Assembly: GCF_017639205.1 (NCBI RefSeq)
Contig: NZ_CP071139.1
Coordinates: forward strand, 8,431,501 to 8,495,500
Length of the DNA: 64,000 nucleotides
Source of the DNA: Streptomyces nojiriensis
Lineage (GTDB): Bacteria > Actinomycetota > Actinomycetes > Streptomycetales > Streptomycetaceae
Direction of reading: 5' to 3'
In this document: positions 1-9,846 of the stretch, in pieces
Position numbering within the stretch: the first letter of the stretch is position 1
Layout: each line of letters starts with the position of its first letter
Translations under genes and position numbers: made by a program
The notes under the pieces: model-generated
What the model was told of the DNA's origin: nothing
The model's input: only the letters and a program-made list of their open reading frames with translations
Database searches by the model: none

Positions 1-9
1 TCACCGGGC

Positions 10-1509
<1,500 letters not shown>

Positions 1510-1711
1510 GGGTGCCTGCTCTCGTCAGGTTGGATCCGGGGATGGCACGGCCGGCCGGCGGACGGCACCCGATGGGGTGCTCCGCTGGGAGGGGCGTGGG
1601 ACTACGAGCGTGCGAAGGGGTGCGCGCGCTCCGCCGGATCACCAGGGTCGTGGGTACAAACCGGTGCCATGCGTGTCTGCTCCATCCTCGTGGACAACAC
1701 GGAACATCCGC

Positions 1712-1856
1712 GGCCGGTATCCTGACTCCCGGATCCCCGCGTGCCGCCCGCCTTCCCGACAGACCTCGTCAGTGGCGTGTGGATGGCAGCACACTCCCCG
1801 GTCACAGTGGCGGGACCGTGCCGGTTTCTCACCGGCTTCCCTGCACCGCGGACCTT
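1712..1856 (-). promoter_or_regulatory. Cobalamin (B12) riboswitch upstream of mmsA
   Basis: Read on the minus strand, this shows the conserved cobalamin aptamer blocks in order. GGGAAGCC lies at 1841-1834, followed by a GGTGAGAAACC stem-loop. The near-invariant CCGCCACTGT lies at 1813-1804. A second GCCACTGAC and GGGAAGGC follow. The closing B12-box-like AGTCAGGATACCGGCC ends at 1712. Known riboswitches of this class bind adenosyl- or methylcobalamin and usually shut off the downstream gene when B12 is abundant. The next gene on this strand is mmsA, whose start is about 203 nt away. The space between holds small hairpins (for example GCACCC-CATC-GGGTGC near 1566-1581) that could act as the expression platform. 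Confidence 0.9.
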
Positions 1857-1866
1857 GTGCCACGAA

Positions 1867-1894
1867 CATATAGTTGGACGTCCTAGTAAGTCCA
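1867..1894 (-). promoter_or_regulatory. Candidate promoter for the riboswitch-mmsA transcript
   Basis: On the minus strand a -35-like TGGACT (1894-1889) and a -10-like TATATG (1872-1867) are separated by 16 nt. They lie immediately upstream of the cobalamin aptamer and downstream of the stop codon of the RamB-like gene. This is one of the few AT-rich patches in the region, and it would give a transcript starting near 1860, just before the aptamer. The assignment is by position and hexamer similarity only. Confidence 0.45.
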
Positions 1895-1974
1895 GGGCCG
1901 CCGCCGCGCGCCTTCCGTCCGGTCGCGCCGTCTCCGTCGTACCCGCCGTCTGCGGCCCGCGTTCTGACGCCCGC

Positions 1975-3390
1975 TCAGTCCCGCGCCGGGGCGGGGTTCC
2001 GGGTCACCGGGTACGGGATGAAGGTGCTGCTGTTCTCGTCGACGGCCAGCGCCCGCCCGAGCGGCGGCACGGCCCGCTGCGGGCAGTCGAGGCGTTCGCA
2101 GAGGCGGCAGCCCATGCCGATCGGAGTGGCGGCCGCCGCATTGTCGAGGTCGAGCCCGTCGGCGTACACCAGCCGCGAGGCGTGCCGGATCTCGCAGCCC
2201 AGCCCGATCGCGAAGGTCTTGCCGGGCTCGCCCCAGCCGCCGCGGTGGCGGGTGACGGCCCGGGCGGTCCACAGGTACCGCTGCCCGTCGGGCATGGCGG
2301 CCACCTGGACGTGGATGCGGCCGGGCGCGGCGAACGCCTCGTACACGTTCCACAGCGGGCAGGTGCCGCCCGCGCGGGAGAAGTGGAATCCGGTCGCCGA
2401 CTGCCGCTTGGACATGTTCCCGGCCCGGTCCACCCGGACGAAGGAGAAGGGCACCCCGCGCAGCCTGGGCCGCTGCAGGGTGCTCAGCCGGTGGCAGACC
2501 GTCTCGTAGCCGACCCCGAAGTGGTCGGTGAGCCGCTCGATGTCGTACCGGAACTCTTCGGCGGCCGCGTGGAAGGCGCGGTACGGGAGGATGAGCGCGC
2601 CCGCGAAGTGGTTGGCGATGCCGATGCGGGCGAGGGCGTGGACCGGGGTGCCGGGCGGGAAGTCCTCGGCGGCCAGCCGGTCCAGCTCGTCCCGGTACTC
2701 GATCAGCGCCAGCTGGGTGGCCATCCGGAACGCCTGCTGTCCCGGCCGGAGCCGGTTCGACAGGTGCAGTACCCGGGCGGCGGGGTCGTAGTGGTGCAGC
2801 CGGTCGGAGTCCGTGGCCGTCCGGATCCCGTGCCGGTCGGAGAGCCGGCGGGTCAGCGCGCGGATGACGTCCCCCGGGCGGATGCCGATCTCGGCGGCGA
2901 GGTCCTCGGCGGCGGCATCGGTGTCGTGCAGGTAGTTCTGCCGCCGGTAGAAGAACTCCCGGATCTCCTCGTGCGGCGAGCGCGGGCTGTCGGCGGCCAG
3001 GTCCCGGCCGTCGGCGGCGTCGGCGAGGCGCTCGGCCAGGAGCTGGCCGCGCCGGCCCAGGTCCAGCAGGACCGAGGCGACCGCGGGCATACGGGTGGCC
3101 AGTTCGGCCAGGTCGGAGGGGGAGACCCGGGCCTGCGCCACCTCGTTCGCGAGCGCCTCGCGCAGGTCGGCGACGAGCCGGCTGGTGTCGCGCTCGGAGA
3201 AGAAGCCCGGATCGACGCCGAAGGCCTCGGTGAGCCGCAGCAGGACCGGAACGGTGAGCGGCCGGGAGTCGTGCTCCATCTGGTTGAGGTAGCTGGGGGA
3301 GATGGCGAGCACCCGGGCCAGGTCGGCCTGTGTCATCCGCCGCTCCTCGCGCAGCCGCCGCAGCCGCGCTCCCGCGTACGTCTTGCTCAC
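1975..3390 (-). CDS. RamB/ScfR-type regulator (XRE HTH, short-chain fatty acyl regulator)
   Basis: A cytoplasmic DNA-binding regulator of about 471 aa. The N-terminal XRE helix-turn-helix spans about residues 5-60 (TQADLARVLAISPSYLNQME). An IrrE/ImmA-like segment and the C-terminal domain typical of the RamB/PrpC-regulator family follow; the latter has the Cys-rich CRLCERLDCPQR motif close to the end. Proteins of this family control glyoxylate-shunt and propionate genes in Corynebacterium and Mycobacterium. The GTG at 3390 is chosen because GAGGGAG lies 5 nt upstream and the HTH begins directly after it; a longer in-frame reading to 3474 has no comparable site. The gene is divergent from aceA, with paired repeat boxes between them, so autoregulation and control of aceA are inferred. 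Confidence 0.85.
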   Translation of the reverse strand: MSKTYAGARLRRLREERRMTQADLARVLAISPSYLNQMEHDSRPLTVPVLLRLTEAFGVDPGFFSERDTSRLVADLREALANEVAQARVSPSDLAELATRMPAVASVLLDLGRRGQLLAERLADAADGRDLAADSPRSPHEEIREFFYRRQNYLHDTDAAAEDLAAEIGIRPGDVIRALTRRLSDRHGIRTATDSDRLHHYDPAARVLHLSNRLRPGQQAFRMATQLALIEYRDELDRLAAEDFPPGTPVHALARIGIANHFAGALILPYRAFHAAAEEFRYDIERLTDHFGVGYETVCHRLSTLQRPRLRGVPFSFVRVDRAGNMSKRQSATGFHFSRAGGTCPLWNVYEAFAAPGRIHVQVAAMPDGQRYLWTARAVTRHRGGWGEPGKTFAIGLGCEIRHASRLVYADGLDLDNAAAATPIGMGCRLCERLDCPQRAVPPLGRALAVDENSSTFIPYPVTRNPAPARD

Positions 3391-3458
3391 CGCACTCCCT
3401 CGCCGTTCCGGGCTCGACACGCGTCGCCAGAATACGGGGATCTTCATGACCCGAACCC

Positions 3459-3506
3459 TTCGCAACCTTGGCAATTCCGATGCTGAAGATTCGCAGACCT
3501 TGGCAG
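3459..3506. promoter_or_regulatory. Candidate RamB-type operator: paired TTSGCAR boxes
   Basis: Two direct repeats lie 31 bp apart between the RamB-like gene and aceA. The first is TTCGCAACCTTGGCAA (3459-3474) and the second is TTCGCAGACCTTGGCAG (3490-3506). Each consists of two TTSGCAR half-sites. They resemble the TTTGCAAA-like core bound by RamB in corynebacteria. Their position in the divergent promoter region fits an operator for this regulator. About 270 bp of non-coding sequence separate them from the aceA start, and no other gene is visible there. Confidence 0.5.
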
Positions 3507-3775
3507 ATGTACCTCCTTGATGGCACTCGGTGTCAATGCCAGAGTCGGTGCAGCGGCCCGCCGGACACGGAGGCCGGGAAGGACGAACTGGCCCGATTCA
3601 CGCCCTGATTTCGGCCAACCAGGTAGTTCGACCGGCGGTTCGGCAGCATTGCTCAGCTTCGGCCCAGGCTCGGGTTCGGCGGCCGCATCTCCTTACCAGG
3701 CACAGAGTGCCAACGCTTCGGGTCCACGGCCCGGCTCATTGGCAAGACAAGCGACGGATGGAAACGGTGACGGTC

Positions 3776-5062
3776 ATGGCAGAGGCGAACACGACGGCGG
3801 CGGCCGAGCAGCTCAAGCAGCGGTGGGCCGACGACCCTCGCTGGGCGGGCATCGAGCGCACCTACACGGCCGAGGACGTGGTGCGGCTCTCGGGCAGCGT
3901 CCGCGAGGAGCACACCCTGGCCCGGCGCGGCGCCGAGCGGCTGTGGCGACAGCTCCACGAGCAGGACTACATCCACGCCCTCGGTGCCCTCACCGGCGGC
4001 CAGGCGGTCCAGCAGGTGCGGGCCGGACTCCAGGCGATCTACCTCTCCGGCTGGCAGGTGGCCGCCGACGCGAACCAGGCCGGGCACACCTACCCGGACC
4101 AGAGCCTGTACCCGGTCAACTCGGTCCCGCAGGTGGTGCGCCGCATCAACAACGCGCTGCTGCGCGCCGACCAGATCGCCACCGCCGAGGGCGGCACCGA
4201 CACGACGGACTGGCTCGCGCCGATCGTCGCGGACGCCGAGGCCGGCTTCGGCGGCCCCCTGAACGCCTTCGAGCTCACCAAGGCGATGATCGCGGCGGGT
4301 GCGGCCGGCATCCACTACGAGGACCAGCTGGCCTCCGAGAAGAAGTGCGGCCACCTCGGCGGCAAGGTCCTCGTCCCGACCTCGCAGCACGTCCGCACCC
4401 TCAACGCGGCCCGCTTGGCGGCCGACATCGCCGACACCCCGACCCTGATCATCGCCCGTACGGACGCCCTCGCCGCCACCCTCCTGACCAGCGACGTCGA
4501 CGAGCGCGACGCCGAGTTCTGCACGGGAGAGCGCACCGCCGAAGGCTTCTACCACGTCCGGGGCGGCATGGCCCCGGTCATCGCCCGCGGCCTCGCCTAC
4601 GCCCCGTACGCCGACCTGATCTGGGTGGAGACCGGCACCCCGGACCTGGCGCAGGCCCGCGAGTTCGCCGAGGCGATCCACGCGCGGTACCCCGACCAGA
4701 TGCTGGCCTACAACTGCTCGCCGTCCTTCAACTGGAAGGCCGCGCTGGACGACGACCAGATCGCCAAGTTCCAGCGGGAGCTCGGCGCGATGGGCTACCG
4801 CTTCCAGTTCATCACCCTGGCCGGCTTCCACTCCCTCAACCACGGCATGTTCGACCTCGCCCGCGGCTACGCCGAGCACGGCATGACCGCCTACGTCGAC
4901 CTCCAGGAGCGCGAGTTCGCCGCCCAGGCCCAGGGGTTCACCGCCGTCAAGCACCAGCGCGAGGTCGGCACCGGCTACTTCGACCTCGTCTCCACCGCCG
5001 TCAACCCGGACTCCTCCACCACCGCGCTCGCCGGCTCCACCGAGGAAGAGCAGTTCCACTAG
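3776..5062 (+). CDS. aceA: Isocitrate lyase
   Basis: This enzyme cleaves isocitrate to glyoxylate and succinate, the first step of the glyoxylate shunt, in the cytosol. The 428-aa protein contains the signature KKCGH at about 189-193 (catalytic Cys), the upstream DAEAGFGG metal/substrate loop (about 153-160), IARTDA, and the late YNCSPSFNW motif. The ATG at 3776 (MAEAN) gives the usual actinobacterial N terminus; an in-frame ATG at 3758 is a possible alternative. The open frame extends to 3530, but that upstream part is unlike the family. aceB starts 75 bp downstream, so the two are probably cotranscribed. The TAG stop lies in a CTAG followed by sequence resembling a MITE end (see findings). 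Confidence 0.95.
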   Translation: MAEANTTAAAEQLKQRWADDPRWAGIERTYTAEDVVRLSGSVREEHTLARRGAERLWRQLHEQDYIHALGALTGGQAVQQVRAGLQAIYLSGWQVAADANQAGHTYPDQSLYPVNSVPQVVRRINNALLRADQIATAEGGTDTTDWLAPIVADAEAGFGGPLNAFELTKAMIAAGAAGIHYEDQLASEKKCGHLGGKVLVPTSQHVRTLNAARLAADIADTPTLIIARTDALAATLLTSDVDERDAEFCTGERTAEGFYHVRGGMAPVIARGLAYAPYADLIWVETGTPDLAQAREFAEAIHARYPDQMLAYNCSPSFNWKAALDDDQIAKFQRELGAMGYRFQFITLAGFHSLNHGMFDLARGYAEHGMTAYVDLQEREFAAQAQGFTAVKHQREVGTGYFDLVSTAVNPDSSTTALAGSTEEEQFH

Positions 5063-5136
5063 GCCGTCTGCTTCCGACGGGTGCCCGACGGACCTCCCCC
5101 GGGCACCCGCCCACCGCCCCCGCTGAGGAGAACCGC

Positions 5137-6729
5137 ATGCCCCTCTCGCCACTGACCAGCAGCGTCCAGGTCCTCGGTGCGCCGGGTGAGCGCCACGAGG
5201 AGATCCTGACCCCCGAGGCCCTGGAGTTCATCGGCCGGCTCGACACCGCGTTCGCGCACCGCCGCCTGGAGGTCCTCAAGGAGCGCGACCGCCGCTCGGG
5301 CCACCTGGCCGGCGGCACCCCGCTCGACTTCCCGCTCGCCACCCGCGCGCTGCGCGAGGACCCGCACTGGCGCGTCGCCCCGCCCGCGCCCGGCCTCACC
5401 GACCGCCGCGTCGAGATCACCGGCCCGCCCGAGCGCCGGATGGCCGTCAACGCCCTGAACTCCGGCGCCAAGGTGTGGATGGCCGACTTCGAGGACGCCA
5501 CCGCCCCGGCCTGGGCCAACGTCATCGGCGGCCAGCTGACGCTGCTCGACGCCATCGAACGGCGCATCGACTTCACCACCCCGGGGGGCAAGGAGTACCG
5601 CCTCGGCGAGCAGCTCGCGACCATCATGGTCCGACCGCGCGGCTGGCACCTCCTCGAAGAGCACCTGGAGATCGACGGCCGGCCGCTGTCCGCGTCGCTC
5701 GTCGACTTCGGCCTGTACTTCTTCCACTGCGCCCAGCGGCAGATCGACGCGGGCCACGGCCCGTACTTCTACCTGCCCAAGCTGGAGAACCGGTACGAGG
5801 CACGTCTGTGGAACGACGTCTTCCTCCTCGCCCAGGAACTCCTCGGCATCCCCCGCGGCACCGTCCGCGCCACCGTCCTCATCGAGACGATCACCGCCGC
5901 CTTCGAGATGGAGGAGATCCTCCACGAGCTGCGCGAGCACAGCGCGGGACTGAACGCGGGCCGCTGGGACTACCTCTTCAGCCTGATCAAGACCTTCGGC
6001 CACCGCACCGACTTCCAACTGCCCGACCGGGCCAAGGTCACCATGACCGCCCCCTTCATGAGGGCCTACACCGAGCTGCTGGTCCGCACCTGCCACCGGC
6101 GCGGCGCCCAGGCCATCGGCGGGATGGCCGCCCACGTCCCCAGCCGGGACGCGGAGGCGAACGCCGCCGCCCTCGCCAAGGTCCGCCTCGACAAGGAGCG
6201 GGAGGCAGAGGACGGCTTCGACGGCTCCTGGGTCGCCCACCCCGGGCTGGTCCCCGTCTGCCGAGAGGTCTTCGACGGCGTTCTGGGGGAGCGGCCGAAC
6301 CAGCTGGACCGGACCCGGGAGGACGTCGAGATCACGGCCGCCGACCTGCTGTCCGTCCGCCGGATCGCCGCGCCCCCCACCCGGGAGGGCATCCGCTCGA
6401 ACGTCGCCGTGGCCCTGCGCTACTTCGACGCCTGGCTGCGCGGCAGCGGCGCCGTGGCCCTGTACGGCCTGATGGAGGACGCCGCGACCGCCGAGATCGC
6501 CCGCGTCCAGATCTGGCAGTGGCTGCGCCACGACCAGGCCGACCGCGCGACGGTCCTCGACCTCCTCGACGCCGAATGCGCGGCCCTGGAGGAGGAGAAC
6601 CCGCGGGCCCGCGTCGCCGAGGCCCGGGAGGTCTTCGTGAACACCGCGCTCACCCCACGCCTGCCCGCCTTCTTCACCCCCGAGGCGTACACCCGCCACC
6701 TCGTCCGCCGGACGGAGAACGGCTCATGA
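5137..6729 (+). CDS. aceB: Malate synthase A
   Basis: This enzyme condenses glyoxylate with acetyl-CoA to malate, completing the glyoxylate shunt begun by the gene upstream. The 530-aa length fits the compact malate synthase A isoform. Family signatures include NSGAKVWMADFEDA (about 109-122), the MVRPRGWHL stretch and the catalytic-region GGMAAHVPSRD. The ATG at 5137 is preceded by GAGGAG 6 nt upstream. An in-frame open reading extends back to 3517 but lacks coding character. The stop codon overlaps the start of the next gene (ATGA), implying translational coupling. Confidence 0.95.
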   Translation: MPLSPLTSSVQVLGAPGERHEEILTPEALEFIGRLDTAFAHRRLEVLKERDRRSGHLAGGTPLDFPLATRALREDPHWRVAPPAPGLTDRRVEITGPPERRMAVNALNSGAKVWMADFEDATAPAWANVIGGQLTLLDAIERRIDFTTPGGKEYRLGEQLATIMVRPRGWHLLEEHLEIDGRPLSASLVDFGLYFFHCAQRQIDAGHGPYFYLPKLENRYEARLWNDVFLLAQELLGIPRGTVRATVLIETITAAFEMEEILHELREHSAGLNAGRWDYLFSLIKTFGHRTDFQLPDRAKVTMTAPFMRAYTELLVRTCHRRGAQAIGGMAAHVPSRDAEANAAALAKVRLDKEREAEDGFDGSWVAHPGLVPVCREVFDGVLGERPNQLDRTREDVEITAADLLSVRRIAAPPTREGIRSNVAVALRYFDAWLRGSGAVALYGLMEDAATAEIARVQIWQWLRHDQADRATVLDLLDAECAALEEENPRARVAEAREVFVNTALTPRLPAFFTPEAYTRHLVRRTENGS

Positions 6730-7604
6730 CCACATCGATCGCATCGATCCACCGGGTCGGCATCGTCGGCGGCGGCCAGATGGGCGCCGGCATCGCCGAG
6801 GTGTGCGCCCGCGCCGGCCTCGACACCGTCGTCGCCGAGTCGGACGCCACCGCCGCCCGGGCCGCCCGGGAACGCGTCGCCATCTCCCTCGAACGGGCCG
6901 TACAGCGCGGCAAACTGGACCGGATGTCCGCCGAGGACGCCCTCGCCCGGCTCGTCTTCACCGGCGGCCTGGAGGACCTCGCCGACCGGCAGCTCGTCAT
7001 CGAGGCCGTCACCGAGAACCCCGAAGCGAAGATCGAGGTCTTCGCCGGCCTCGACAAGATCGTGGCGGACCCGGAGGCGATCCTCGCCACGAACACCTCG
7101 GCCATCCCGATCATGCGCCTGGGCATGGCCACCGGCCGCGCCGACCGGGTCGTGGGCCTGCACTTCTTCAACCCCGTCCCCGTCCTGCCGCTCGTGGAGG
7201 TCGTCTCCTCCCTCCACACCTCGCGCGACACCCTCGACGCCGTGGAGACCTTCGCCCGCGACGCCCTGGGCAAGACCACCGTCCGCTCCCAGGACCGGGC
7301 CGGCTTCGTGGTCAACGCGCTGCTGATCCCCTACCTCCTCTCGGCCATCCGCATGGCCGAATCCGGGTTCGCCGCCCCCGAGGACGTGGACGCCGGAATG
7401 GAACTGGGCTGCGCCCACCCGATGGGCCCGCTCAAACTCGCCGACCTGATCGGCCTGGACACCGTCGCGGCCATCGCGGAATCCCTCTACGAGGAGTTCA
7501 AGGAACCCCTGTACGCGCCGCCCCCGCTGCTCCAGCGGATGGTGCAGGCGGGTCTGCTCGGCCGCAAGAGCGGCCGCGGGTTCCACACATACGGCCGGGG
7601 CTGA
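6726..7604 (+). CDS. 3-hydroxybutyryl-CoA / 3-hydroxyacyl-CoA dehydrogenase
   Basis: A cytosolic NAD(H)-dependent oxidoreductase of 292 aa, acting on 3-hydroxyacyl-CoA. The N-terminal Rossmann fold opens with VGIVGGGQMGAGIA (about 11-24). The catalytic-region HFFNPVPVLPLVEVV and the C-terminal helical domain (about 190-290) are typical of the short single-function HBDH/PaaH type. Start and stop are fixed by the 4-bp ATGA overlap with malate synthase. Its place at the end of the glyoxylate-shunt operon suggests a link to C4 acyl-CoA or polyhydroxybutyrate degradation feeding acetyl-CoA, which is inference. Confidence 0.9.
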   Translation: MTTSIASIHRVGIVGGGQMGAGIAEVCARAGLDTVVAESDATAARAARERVAISLERAVQRGKLDRMSAEDALARLVFTGGLEDLADRQLVIEAVTENPEAKIEVFAGLDKIVADPEAILATNTSAIPIMRLGMATGRADRVVGLHFFNPVPVLPLVEVVSSLHTSRDTLDAVETFARDALGKTTVRSQDRAGFVVNALLIPYLLSAIRMAESGFAAPEDVDAGMELGCAHPMGPLKLADLIGLDTVAAIAESLYEEFKEPLYAPPPLLQRMVQAGLLGRKSGRGFHTYGRG

Positions 7605-7656
7605 GGGGCCCCGGCTGGTCTCCAGGGCAGAGGGTGCGCCGGAGACGTACGGGAAC

Positions 7657-7694
7657 GGCGCGGGTGGGGCGAGTGGTGTCGCCGCACCCGCGCC
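7657..7694. terminator. Bidirectional hairpin terminator
   Basis: A nested inverted repeat: GGCGCGGGTG (7657-7666) pairs with CACCCGCGCC (7685-7694), and an inner GGCGA/TCGCC stem closes a 6-nt loop. It sits between the convergent dehydrogenase and aminoglycoside-kinase-like genes. There is no U-tract, as is common in Streptomyces. Confidence 0.6.
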
Positions 7695-7736
7695 GCACCC
7701 CGCGTACGGGGGTACGGGGGTACGGGGATGCTGCGG

Positions 7737-8669
7737 TCAGGCGGGCCGCGTCAGCAACTGCGCCAGGTCGTCGGCGAACTCCGTGATCCAGTCGAGCGCA
7801 GGGCCGCCGCGGGCGACCCGGAAGCCGTGCCGACGACCCCAGAACGCGGCCTGCACGGCATGGAGTTGAGCCCAGCGGCGGACGCGCTCGCGATCGAGTT
7901 CCGCGGCCTCCACGAAGACGTCCAGCGTGCGGTGGACCGCCCTGCCGAGGTCCTCGGCCGCGACGAGGGACAGGGCGCGCGTCTTGAGCAGCGTGCCGCC
8001 GTCGTAGGCGGGGTCTCCCGCGTAGCCCTTGGGGTCGACCGCGAGCCACGGCTCGCGGTCCGCGCGCAGGATGTTCCGGGCGTGGAGGTCGCCGTGGATC
8101 AGGACGTCCGGCTGGGTGCGCCCCAGTTCGCGGACGGTCGCCACCGCCGCGTCCACGACGTACCGCGGCAGCGCGTGCGTCAACTCGACTTCGTCCATGC
8201 GGAGTTGCTCCTCCCAGGAGTCGGCCTGCTCCCGCAGCCGGGGGAGGTGGGCCGGTGCCGGGACGGCCAGCCGGCGGCTGAGCCGCCCCGCCACCGTCAC
8301 CACCTCGTCGCCGTCCTCGACCTCCTCCAGCGTCGAGGTCCGGACCCGCTCCAGCAGCATCGCGAAACGTTCGTCGTCGCGCTCGTGCAGCAGGACGGCC
8401 CCACGTCCGCCCCACGCCTCGAACGCGTCCGGCTCGTGGACGTTGCCGGGATGGGGGAAGGAGACCTTCAGTACGGCCGGCACCGCCTCCCGCCGCCGCA
8501 CCGGAACGATGATCCCGACACCCCCGTGCATGACCTCGCCGTCCGGAACGCACTCCCAGCGCGCCAGTAACTCATCCACGATGCGCGGCAGTTCGGCGAG
8601 CCATGCGGCTCCGGCCGCTCCCTCGCGCTCGACGGTGCAGCGCGTGAAAATCTCCGGTGTCCCGATCAT
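7737..8669 (-). CDS. Aminoglycoside/streptomycin 6-phosphotransferase-like kinase (APH(6) family)
   Basis: A cytosolic small-molecule kinase of 310 aa. The catalytic loop LIHGDLHARN (about 190-199; Asp194) and the metal-binding AVDPKGYAGDPAYD (about 210-223) are close to the aminoglycoside/hydroxyurea-resistance kinase family represented by streptomycin 6-phosphotransferase. Genuine APH(6) enzymes inactivate streptomycin. Chromosomal members in Streptomyces often have unknown natural substrates, and no biosynthetic genes lie nearby here, so resistance is not asserted. It is a stand-alone gene, convergent with the upstream operon. Confidence 0.8.
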   Translation of the reverse strand: MIGTPEIFTRCTVEREGAAGAAWLAELPRIVDELLARWECVPDGEVMHGGVGIIVPVRRREAVPAVLKVSFPHPGNVHEPDAFEAWGGRGAVLLHERDDERFAMLLERVRTSTLEEVEDGDEVVTVAGRLSRRLAVPAPAHLPRLREQADSWEEQLRMDEVELTHALPRYVVDAAVATVRELGRTQPDVLIHGDLHARNILRADREPWLAVDPKGYAGDPAYDGGTLLKTRALSLVAAEDLGRAVHRTLDVFVEAAELDRERVRRWAQLHAVQAAFWGRRHGFRVARGGPALDWITEFADDLAQLLTRPA

Positions 8670-8730
8670 CCCGGTACCCTACGCTGGGCCACGTGATCCA
8701 ACTTTCTGTCCGTCCACGACCGGCCCTCAG

Positions 8731-8925
8731 GGCGACTTCGAGCCGCCGGGGGCGCTGAGGTTGCCGCCCCTCACCTACCGGCTCACCCCGGGTGTCGAGG
8801 GCCTGGTCCACGAGACCGAGTTCGCCGACAGGACCTTCGAGACGGGGGACGGCGTACGGGTCACCCTGCTCGCCGTGGACCTGGAGCGGCGCCGGATCAG
8901 CCTTTCCCCGGCCCCGGAGGCCTGA
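8731..8925 (+). pseudogene. N-terminally truncated S1 RNA-binding domain fragment
   Basis: The frame ending at 8925 encodes the C-terminal half of an S1 (OB-fold) domain: GVEGLVHETEFADR, then GDGVRVTLLAVDLERRRISLS. This matches the usual VEGLVHxSE...GDxVxVxVLxVDxERRRISLS pattern. The part before it (GDFEPPGALRL) looks like the FxPFGAF strand, but the first beta strands are missing. There is no ATG/GTG with a ribosome site in frame; only a TTG at 8761 is available. It is therefore best read as a remnant. A very short functional protein cannot be excluded. Confidence 0.5.
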
Positions 8926-8946
8926 GCGGGCGGCCGCCGGCGGCGC

Positions 8947-9666
8947 TCACTCCAGGAGGGAGAGCGCACCGGCGGCCGCGAAGCCGAGCACGGTCGACAG
9001 GCCCGCGAGCCTGCCGCCCAGCTCGAAGGCCTCCGGCATCATCGAGTTCGCGAGCATGGTCAGGACCGCCCCGGCCGCGAACGCCTGCACCAGCCGCCCC
9101 TCGGTGCCGGGGACGAACCCCACCAGCCCGTACCCCAGCGCCGCGCACGCCCCCGAGATCGCGGTGATGCCCCACCAGATCCGGTACACCACACCCGGCC
9201 GCCGGCCCTCCTCGCGCAGGCCCGCGGTGGCGCCGAGACTCTCCGGGAGGTTCGACAGGAACACCGCCGCCAGGAACGGGACGCTGATCGAGCCGCCGGC
9301 GGCCAGACCCATCCCCAGTACCAGCGACTCGGGTATCCCGTCGAGCAGGGCGCCGAGCACGATCGAGCGGTTCGCGTTGTGCGCGCTCCCGGCCGACCGC
9401 TGCGCCGTGGCCTTCTGCGCGAGGGCTCCGTCGAGGAAGAAGAAGGTCAGGGCGCCGACGCCGACGACCAGGAAGTCCCACGCGCTCTCGAAGCGCTCCC
9501 TGGGCACGAGCTCGTACGCCACGGCCGCGATCAGCGCTCCCGCGCCGAAACCCAGGACGAGCCCGGTGACCCTCGCCGACGGACGAAAATGCAGCGCCAG
9601 CCAGGCACCGATGACCAGGGAGAATGCCGCGAGAGCGCCCCATCCGGCCGCCGCGAGAGCGTTCAT
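8947..9666 (-). CDS. ZIP-family metal transporter-like membrane protein
   Basis: An integral membrane protein of 239 aa with about 7-8 hydrophobic helices. It carries the ZIP-family signature H-N/D-GIPES: ALLDGIPESLVLG (about 113-125) and a second FLSNLPESLGA (about 143-153). ZIP proteins move Zn2+ or other divalent metals into the cytosol. In this actinobacterial subgroup the metal-ligand histidines of helices IV/V are reduced, so transport activity is not certain. The ATG at 9666 is preceded by AGGAGG 5 nt upstream. It is divergent from the LAL regulator. Confidence 0.75.
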   Translation of the reverse strand: MNALAAAGWGALAAFSLVIGAWLALHFRPSARVTGLVLGFGAGALIAAVAYELVPRERFESAWDFLVVGVGALTFFFLDGALAQKATAQRSAGSAHNANRSIVLGALLDGIPESLVLGMGLAAGGSISVPFLAAVFLSNLPESLGATAGLREEGRRPGVVYRIWWGITAISGACAALGYGLVGFVPGTEGRLVQAFAAGAVLTMLANSMMPEAFELGGRLAGLSTVLGFAAAGALSLLE

Positions 9667-9764
9667 CGGACCTCCTGGACGGCCGTCCCGCGTGGGGAAG
9701 GCGATCGGTGCCCATGCTCCGGGCCGCCGTGCGCCCCGGCATCCCCCGGACCAGGTGACCAACT

Positions 9765-9774
9765 GGTGATCACC
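9765..9774. promoter_or_regulatory. Palindrome in divergent ZIP/LAL promoter region
   Basis: The perfect 10-bp palindrome GGTGATCACC lies amid several GGTGA/TCACC half-sites (about 9754-9796), between the ZIP-like gene and the large LuxR regulator. Clustering of half-sites suggests a protein-binding region. No binding protein can be named. Confidence 0.3.
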
Positions 9775-9846
9775 ACCGATCACCGGTTCAGTGGTGAGCG
9801 TGGGCCGATCACGAGCCGTATCCCCGCGGGAACCCCGGTGACCTCC

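Noticed and set aside
3653..5152. 499-codon minus-strand open frame over aceA
   Set aside because: It is antisense to a clear isocitrate lyase. Long antisense frames are normal at this GC content, and its translation is Val/Gly/Glu-rich without domains. Similar antisense frames (5059-6699, 30805-32961, 61919-63970) were rejected for the same reason.
7737..8669. Calling the APH(6)-like gene a streptomycin resistance gene
   Set aside because: The catalytic motifs fit, but family members with other substrates are common, and no streptomycin genes are nearby.
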